Source: Diadema setosum
Lineage: Eukaryota > Echinodermata > Echinoidea > Diadematoida > Diadematidae
Reading direction: 5' to 3'
DNA length: 64,000 bases
Assembly (NCBI GenBank): GCA_033980235.1
Contig: CM067070.1
Location: forward strand, 9,750,195-9,814,194
Under the pieces are notes generated by a model. That model saw only the letters and a program-made list of their open reading frames with translations, ran no database searches and had not been told where the DNA came from. A program made the translations under genes and the position numbers. This document shows positions 57,887 through 64,000 of this stretch, in pieces. Every line of letters starts with the position of its first letter. The first letter of the stretch is position 1.

Positions 57887-58005
57887 CCAAATGGACAGCA
57901 AGGAGAATGAAGAAGACTATGAAAAACATGCTTTTTTAATCTGCACGATATCACGCAGAATCGAGGTATTCAAGCAGTCTTCGTTATAATCATCACGTAA
58001 TAAAC
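57887..58005 (-). CDS. IgR-2 signal-peptide exon (5' UTR plus start)
   Basis: The acceptor CAGAGATTGCAG precedes 76 nt of 5' UTR. The ATG is at 57929-57927, and the coding part reads MFFIVFFILLAVHLG across the phase 1 junction, a strongly hydrophobic signal sequence. The donor is GTGAGA. Homologous to 32870-32996. With the six downstream exons, coding length sums to 1692 nt, exactly 564 codons including stop, which supports all chosen junctions. Confidence 0.87.
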
Positions 58006-58169
58006 CTGCAATCTCTGTTAAGAAAAGAAAAACACAAAAAGACAAGTCTCAATGTTGTTGTATATGAAAATCATTACACGAGCATAAGAATATTCACCCA
58101 AAAAAAAAATAAATCATTATGATTCACCGAATGACTTCTTTCAATACATACACGCGCATTATTGAAATT

Positions 58170-59147
58170 CTCTTCCTTCAATTCAATTCAATTTATTTCA
58201 ATAGTGTATTTATTTCCATCAAAAATACATGATACAAACCGGTACATGTGTCAATTTTACTTTCATCCAGCTAGAAAGGACAGTCCACTGAACACTGAAA
58301 TATATGCACGAATGGTATTATAAGAGAAACAAACAAAAAAAAAAACACACACACACAAAACAAAGCAAATTGGCTTTGTCGATGTAACAAAAAAAAAAGG
58401 AGTAACCAAAAACGATGGAAACGAGTGCTCCGCTAAAAACTCAAGCTTGTAGGACGTGAACACTGAAAAAAAAAAACAACAGCAGCACCAATATACCCAT
58501 AAGATGTATCTATGGTAAATTCACCAATTTTTCATTGTATCAATGTACATTATTTGGGTCGTTGATGCTGATAATACAAACATGCTATCAACAATACTTG
58601 TTTTAGCATGCAAATAAAATATATTGTAACATAACAATATTATAGACACTTTTCATCTGGTTGTGTATACCAGGAAAATTTTGATAAAGAAAATGACAGA
58701 GAAGACCATTATACGTGGTCACGCAAAACAACAACATCATCATCAACAACAACAGCAATAAAACACAGAAACAACAGAAATGAAAAAAATATGCATACGC
58801 TGTTACTTGACAACGAGGAACGAGGAAAGATGAGCAGGGAAGAATGGAGAAACAAAAGGAAGAGGAAAGGAATGGAAGGGGTCTGTGGACACGTTACTCA
58901 CGGATCAAGGATGGGTGAAAGTGTGGAAGACAATTAAGTGGTAATAGGTTATGTGGAAAGCATTTTTTTTTTTCAGTTAACAGATTCTTTTAAATAATAA
59001 GCTTTTCCAAAATTTGGGTCCGGTATAAACAAATGAATTTTGAGAATGTACGGTTCTCATTCATGGCAGATGAAATTCTAATCATTTGATCGTCTCATGA
59101 TGGGATAGTATATTTGCGTGGTTATTTTTAAAGATTAAAGAGTTCCT
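58170..59147 (-). mobile_element. 3' end of a non-LTR retrotransposon in the first IgR-2 intron
   Basis: The right part on the minus strand translates to a degenerate CR1-like ORF2 C-terminus (IRISSAMNENRTFSKF, about 59100-58990). The tail at the left end is AAATAAATTGAATTGAATTG (complement of 58172-58194). The IgR-1 intron is continuous at this position (near 33220), so insertion followed the duplication. Much of the interior is A-rich UTR. Confidence 0.7.
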
Positions 59148-59251
59148 AACTCACTGACTCATGAATCAAAACCCTTGTCTGCAGCAGCCATAGCAGAGTG
59201 GATTTCAATTTATCCATATCACACTAAACAGGAGTGAGCTGAACTTGAAAG

Positions 59252-59253
<2 letters not shown>

Positions 59254-59290
<37 letters not shown>
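59254..59290. repeat. (CT)n microsatellite
   Basis: Pure CT run of about 18 units, absent at the aligned IgR-1 position (about 33350), which reads GCTCTGCCTCACTG. Confidence 0.95.
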
Positions 59291-59293
<3 letters not shown>

Positions 59294-60429
59294 ACAATCA
59301 GATTCCTTATCAAGCTTGTAAACCAGAGTCCAAAAACTACTCTGGAGCACTGAAAATAGGCTTGCCAAGTTTGGTTTTGATACCGGCATGTTGCCCAATG
59401 ATATCTCAGCCTAATAGTATGTGTATTGTCCCTGCACAGACAACTTCAGAACACCTCCAGTGAATCTCAGACTTTGTAAAATCTTCCTCTTGGTTTCATT
59501 GCATGACAGGAATTTTGAACAAATCTATAGCCATACTACAAGGATTATATTCCAATATATTAATCTCGCGATTTGAATCCTTGAACTTAATCTGATATGG
59601 ACCGATATGAATGAGTCAGTTCAGAAGACAGTATGTGCATTGCCGGTACAACTACAAGTACCAGAAGAAACCGAACTGGCAGTATCAGATTCTGGTATGT
59701 GAACTAACATCATCACTATTTTTGTTTTTTGTTTTGTTTTGTTTTTTGTTTTTTGTAAATGCCAGAAGACTGCACAAAGACAAGCAGAGTAAATATGTAT
59801 ATTAAAAAATGAACATTCCGTCAAAAGAGAATTTCAAGCACTAATGAAATACTGCAATAAAAAAAATCACTAAAATATATAGCCAGACATGGATTTTTTA
59901 GGGCAGACTTTGATAGAGTATAGAAACTAAGCTTTAAACTGATGTATAAATCAATACAAATGTAGTTTCCTAAACTACATGAATAACGGTAAAAAATACA
60001 CAATCCAAAAAGTGCTTACTGAGCAGAGAGGATTGTAACGGGCTTTAATGCAGGTGCTCCATCCTCATCAAGTTGCGTTCTGCGCAGCTGTGAATGAGTT
60101 TGACCATTGTCAAGACTTCAGAGGAATGAGTTCGTGAGACGCCCATAAATTTGTGTCTAAGATGCTACACTTTATCAGTTTGTTTTTGTGATTTGCCTTG
60201 TGTAACCAATACAAGATACCTGAAGTTTACAACTTTTGCACCACATTTTTTGTAAGATGTCCTTGGACTTGTGATAACTTGTTTTCTACCTCTGTTAATA
60301 CCATAAATTACAGAATCACAAATCTGTGCTAGATAGAAATCTCTTGAATGGAAATTAAGCTTTTGAAAATTAATGTCCTCTAACATAATTTATCTAATGC
60401 TGGATTAATCGAATCCCCAATGATCTTTT
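59291..60429. other. IgR-2 first intron, conserved blocks
   Basis: 59318-59710 aligns with 33615-34030 of IgR-1. Beyond 59710 the alignment fades. No coding exon is supported and short ORFs differ between the paralogues. Confidence 0.45.
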
Positions 60430-60961
60430 GGGTGCTGTTCGTTATTCCGAAGGTTTGTTAATCCAAAACACACAAATTCCCTATACCTAGATGTTCGTTA
60501 ATCCGAAAATGAAAAAGGGTTCGTTAATTCGAACATTTGTGGCTTTATTCCGAAGGTTCGTTATTCCGAAGGTTCGTTTATCCGAAAATGAAATAGGGTT
60601 CGCTATTCCGAAGGATCGTTTATCCTAAAATGAAATAGGGTTCGTTATTCCGAAGGTTCATTAATCCGAAAATGAATTAGGGTTCGTTATTCCGAAGGTT
60701 TGTTGATCCGAAGTGATAGGGTCCGTAACGAACATTCGGAACAATGAGCTTTGTTTCATTTTAGGATTAACGAACCTTCAGAATAACAAACCTTATTTCA
60801 TTTTCGGATTAATGAACCTTCGGAATAACAACCTCAACACATTTTCGGATTGACGAACCTTCGGAATAACGAGTCTTCGGAATAACGAACCTTCGGAATG
60901 ACGAACCTTCGGACTAAAGAACCTTCGGAATAACGAACCTCCGGAATAACGAGCTGTAGCC
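60430..60961. mobile_element. MITE of the TTCGTTATTCCGAAGG family, 532 bp
   Basis: The 8-bp direct repeat GATCTTTT flanks it at 60422-60429 and 60962-60969. The left end is GGGTGCTGTTCGTTATTCCG and the right end CGGAATAACGAGCTGTAGCC. The aligned IgR-1 site (near 34155, GATCATTTT) is empty. The interior is built of TTCGTTAATCCGAAAATGA units in both orientations with the fixed word ACACACAAATTCCCTATA. Confidence 0.9.
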
Positions 60962-61320
60962 GATCTTTTAACAGGTTTTCATATTCTTCTACAAAATATA
61001 TGATACTATAATTATTAAGGTCACATCCATGTATCAATATTGTTGTGATATCAAACGTATTATAGCATAAGCATAGGCCTACATGACGATAAAGAAGATG
61101 ACTGAAGCCTACAACAGCACAACATATCTTAAGTGACACATAGATGGCTTTTTTTTCTAAGGGAATGGAATAGAATAAATTATACAGTTAAAAAGTGATT
61201 ACTAAAGCCCTCCTTCATATTCACTCACCTTATAGAGAACATTGTGCATTCAGTGAAGAGAACGATGACGGCATTTCGTTTACAAGACACTCTTAAAGAT
61301 CAATTTATAATAATTCTTAC

Positions 61321-61460
61321 CTGACAAGGAGCGAAGTGTTTTTCAGTCGCACATTAGAGGTCTCTAATAACTCTACTAAATGAGTGACAATTTAAAGCTT
61401 GTGCGCCACATCCTTCTGTTGCCAACGACAGTGAATTTTACAGTGCCACATAATATTATA
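61321..61460 (-). promoter_or_regulatory. IgR-2 promoter and noncoding first exon (proposed)
   Basis: The donor CTTGTCAG then GTAAGAATT ends the proposed exon at 61321. It contains CTGTCGTTGGCAACAGAAGG, conserved with IgR-1. A TATA-like TATAATATTA (complement of 61451-61460) stands about 30 nt before the inferred start near 61425. Position, spacing and donor match 34491-34625. Confidence 0.5.
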
Positions 61461-61479
61461 ACAAATATCAGTAGGGATA

Positions 61480-62010
61480 TATGTGAAAGCTGAACTAGCC
61501 AAGTATTGTAGAAATAGGGCGACAAATTGGTTTGAATAAGAGTTTTCTTCTTTTCTTTAGGATAGAAAGTTCCTGAATGCTATGATCTAGGCATGCCAGT
61601 CAGGCTGTGTTCTTAATGAAGTGTCATTGAATTTGCATCCTGACACTAAGGGTTAGTCTTTTAAAATTGCAAACTATTTGTCCAGTAGCGTTGACTACCA
61701 CTTGAAGTGACAAGAGCTCTTTCCACAGAACTATACAGATGAGGGACAAAGGGTATCAAAAGTAGCCCATAAACACAAACTGTTTTTCTTTGCAGACAAC
61801 GAAACACACAGATTAACACACATTCCATGCATACCACCCAGATGAACTTTAAAGTAAAGAATCCATGGAATAGGCATAAAATAAGACCTATGTATACGAA
61901 ATCAAAGCGGTTGATGCATTATGAAATTTTGTTATTGTTCAGTCATCTACAGGTAGTCGCAATCACATCGCTGTTTGATATGTAAGAAAAAAATACCCCG
62001 GCGATGCATT
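61480..62010 (-). promoter_or_regulatory. Conserved upstream region of IgR-2
   Basis: Aligns with 34640-35012 and then, across the insertion in IgR-1, with 39684-39850. It contains AGCGTTGACTACCACTTGAA and GATGAGGGACAAAGGGTATC. It holds the empty TTAA site (61849-61852) for the 4.66-kb insertion. The duplicated unit fades out at about 62010. Confidence 0.5.
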
Positions 62011-62224
62011 TCCTCTGGAACAATCACCACCTTTACAGCAATGCAGCACTGATGAGCCTTCTCATATTATTAATAAAAGTTTAAATATTGATAATAAGAT
62101 AATGTTTAATTTAACTGAATTAGGTATAACCAAACAGGTACCGTCGATCGTCTATATTCTCCTTGTGAGAAAAGAAAAAAAAAATGAATTCACTTCATAA
62201 TTTAGGCTACCTGCATACTGCTAC

Positions 62225-62477
62225 CTTCACTCTCCCTCCCGGTAATAATAACAGAATGTCCCTAGGATAGGACATAAAATGGAGGTCCCGTGTGTGAGAG
62301 AGTAACAACTCATGCACGTAAAAGATCCCGCTTCATTCATTCATCGCAAAGAGCAGGGTTTTTAACCCGGTGAAGACTAGTGGTCCCTACTCACATCCAA
62401 CTGGACCCCACGGAAGACCAGCTGAATATGGGCTATCCAGCCATCTTCTCAGATGGAAATGAACAAACAAACGAATA

Positions 62478-62490
<13 letters not shown>
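62225..62490 (+). mobile_element. SINE-like interspersed element (tentative)
   Basis: The words GGACATAAAATGGAGGTCCC, CTCATGCACGTAAAAGATCC and TTTAACCCGGTGAAGACTAG followed by a CAAA-type tail resemble the body and tail of SINE-like repeats. I see no clear tRNA A and B boxes. The class is uncertain. Confidence 0.4.

Positions 62491-62513
<23 letters not shown>
62481..62513. repeat. (AC)n microsatellite
   Basis: AC run with a single G interruption at its start. Confidence 0.9.
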
Positions 62514-62514
<1 letters not shown>

Positions 62515-62669
62515 GCCCCTTGATATCATGAAAAATTCGGAAAAATACTCAAAACACATTTAGAGTTTAATGGCAAAGCTGGTTAAGCGTTATTTTTAAA
62601 CAATTTAAAGTAATCTGTCATCATAATACTAAAATACGTGTAGTAAAATAACAGTGATATAGCCTGTCT

Positions 62670-63610
62670 TGTTAACAATAATAATAGTGAGACTCTTATA
62701 AAGCGCTCATTTCTACCTAAAAAAAAAATACTCAAGGCGCTTTGGAACAGAGTCCTTATACATATTGTGTCACGTTACAACAGTATCACAGAAAATAATA
62801 AGAACAATAAACAAACAAACAATATATACGTACACATACAATTGTCAATATAAATTGAAAAGGTAGGTCTTGAGATTCTTTTTGAAACCATCAATGGAAG
62901 ATGCTTCGCTAAGAGATTTTGGTAGGCCATTCCAAAGTTTTGGGCCCATATGAAAAAGCCCGATCCCCCCAATTATGCTTGATTCGAGGTAGGCCTACTT
63001 GTAATTTTAGCGAGTTTGATGAACGGAGATTACGTGGTGGTTGGTGAAGATGAAGAGTATTTTGAAAGTAGACAGGGGCAAAGTTGTGCAATGTACGGTA
63101 AACAAGAAGAAGAATCTTGAAGTTAATACGTTTTTCTACAGGGAGCCAGTGTAGGGACCGAGGTATTGGGGCATGTATGCACAGTTTTCTTCGTGAAAGT
63201 AAGTAATCTACCGGCACAATAACTGAAGACGTTGCAGTTTACTGAATTCTCTTTATGGAAGGCTGCAAAACAGAGAATTGCATGTAAAATCTAGACGAGA
63301 CGAAATAAGAGCATGAATCAGTTTTTCTGCTGCTGATCTAGTTTGAATATCTCCGAATTGAGCTCAGGTTACGAAAATGAAATCTTACAGACTGGGATAC
63401 ATATGAAATGTGGTCTTTGAATGTCAGATTTGCATCATAAACAACACCAAGATTACGAACTTTGTTCGAAGGCTTGATATTACTATTGCCAATTCTAAAC
63501 ATAACATGTATCAGAATTCACTTTAGACAACATCTGTTTTGATCCTATCAGAATAAATTTCAGACCATTTCTTTCCATCCATGCCTTAACATCATAAATT
63601 CTAATCATTT
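62670..63610 (-). mobile_element. 3' part of an L2/CR1-like retrotransposon
   Basis: On the minus strand the translations run AWMERNGLKFILIGSKQM (about 63590-63530), then KVRNLGVVYDANLTFKDHI (about 63460-63400), then SLHWLPVEKRINFKILLLVY (63160-63100) and RAFSYGPKTLEW. These are the post-FADD region and C-terminal domain of L2-like RTs. Several frame breaks separate them. The 3' UTR holds AGCGCCTTGAG (62730s) and an A-rich run. 5'-truncated near 63610. The family differs from the other copies here. Confidence 0.8.
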
Positions 63611-64000
63611 TACAGCTTCAGAGAGTTCAGTCCTGGTTGGTGAAAAAGATACAAATATTAAATATTTGTATATCAAATATTTGTATATCATCTGCATACT
63701 GTGATACTGAATATTGTGTCTTTCACAAAATACTAATCCTTACAATAATCCGTACAAATTGTTACACAATATGGAATATTCATGAAATCATGACTGCATC
63801 ATTTTATATTTTCTTATCATTTTCTGTTTTGAAGCAGCTTAAATGCCCAAAAGCTCGAATTAACAAAAATGGAGTTAACTCGTGTTGCCATTAAACACTT
63901 CAGACGTTCATAATGATTAGGAAGGGCTACAAATTCTTGTACATTGATCGATCTCGACGGCATAAAGAATAAAATATTGTAGTATGTCATTATAAGCCAC
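63611..64000. other. Noncoding end of window
   Basis: AT-rich with the repeated AATATTTGTATATCA words at 63660-63690. No gene is recognised. Confidence 0.4.

Noticed and set aside
62225..62490. A tRNA gene or tRNA-headed SINE with certain boundaries
   Set aside because: No clear A and B boxes or cloverleaf could be drawn, so it is listed only as a tentative SINE-like element.

Overview
The window is eukaryotic genomic DNA: spliced exons in long AT-rich introns, many 5'-truncated non-LTR retrotransposons, small inverted-repeat DNA elements and microsatellites. The frequent AGGCCTAC word, CR1-like retroelements and an invertebrate-style immunoglobulin-superfamily (IgSF) receptor suggest a marine invertebrate deuterostome, most likely an echinoderm. 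That assignment is inference. All host coding exons found with confidence are on the minus strand.

The core is a tandem pair of paralogous IgSF receptor genes, given the local labels IgR-1 (right to left, about 34.6 to 11.5 kb) and IgR-2 (about 61.4 to 42.4 kb). IgR-2 appears complete: a noncoding first exon (about 61425-61321), signal-peptide exon (58005-57887), V-type Ig exon (57239-56928), a second Ig exon (54111-53770), a third Ig exon (52538-52224), a transmembrane exon (45227-45117) and two cytoplasmic exons (43958-43729, 42724-42386). All junction phases agree and the predicted protein is 563 residues. Its tail carries the tyrosine motifs YMPM, YETI and YWNV.

IgR-1 has the same order: first exon near 34.5 kb, signal exon 32996-32870, two V-type exons (30972-30496, broken by a 161-bp MITE, and 16775-16464, intact), Ig exons 14889-14545 and 13092-12769, and a transmembrane exon 11651-11538. 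Its cytoplasmic exons were not found. Introns, flanks and promoter regions of the two units align, so insertions in one unit can be checked against an empty site in the other.

The rest is mobile DNA. Non-LTR retroelement remains lie at 5.7-11.0 (interrupted by a 3.6-kb tandem DNA element), 18.85-21.8, 22.3-27.3 (ORF1 intact, ORF2 broken), 27.66-28.64, 46.4-47.3, 47.6-51.4 (11-bp target duplication), 51.6-51.9, 58.2-59.15 and 62.7-63.6 kb. DNA elements include a MITE family with 8-bp target duplications and internal TTCGTTATTCCGAAGG repeats (13.2, 41.8, 60.4 kb, and a 2-kb foldback at the left edge), TTAA-flanked MITEs (35.0-39.7, 40.8, 44.6 kb), and other inverted-repeat elements. One perfect palindrome with 91-bp arms sits at 19.8-20.0 kb, and an unassigned plus-strand exon-like ORF sits at 37.4-37.6 kb inside a 3.9-kb insertion bounded by 61-bp direct repeats.
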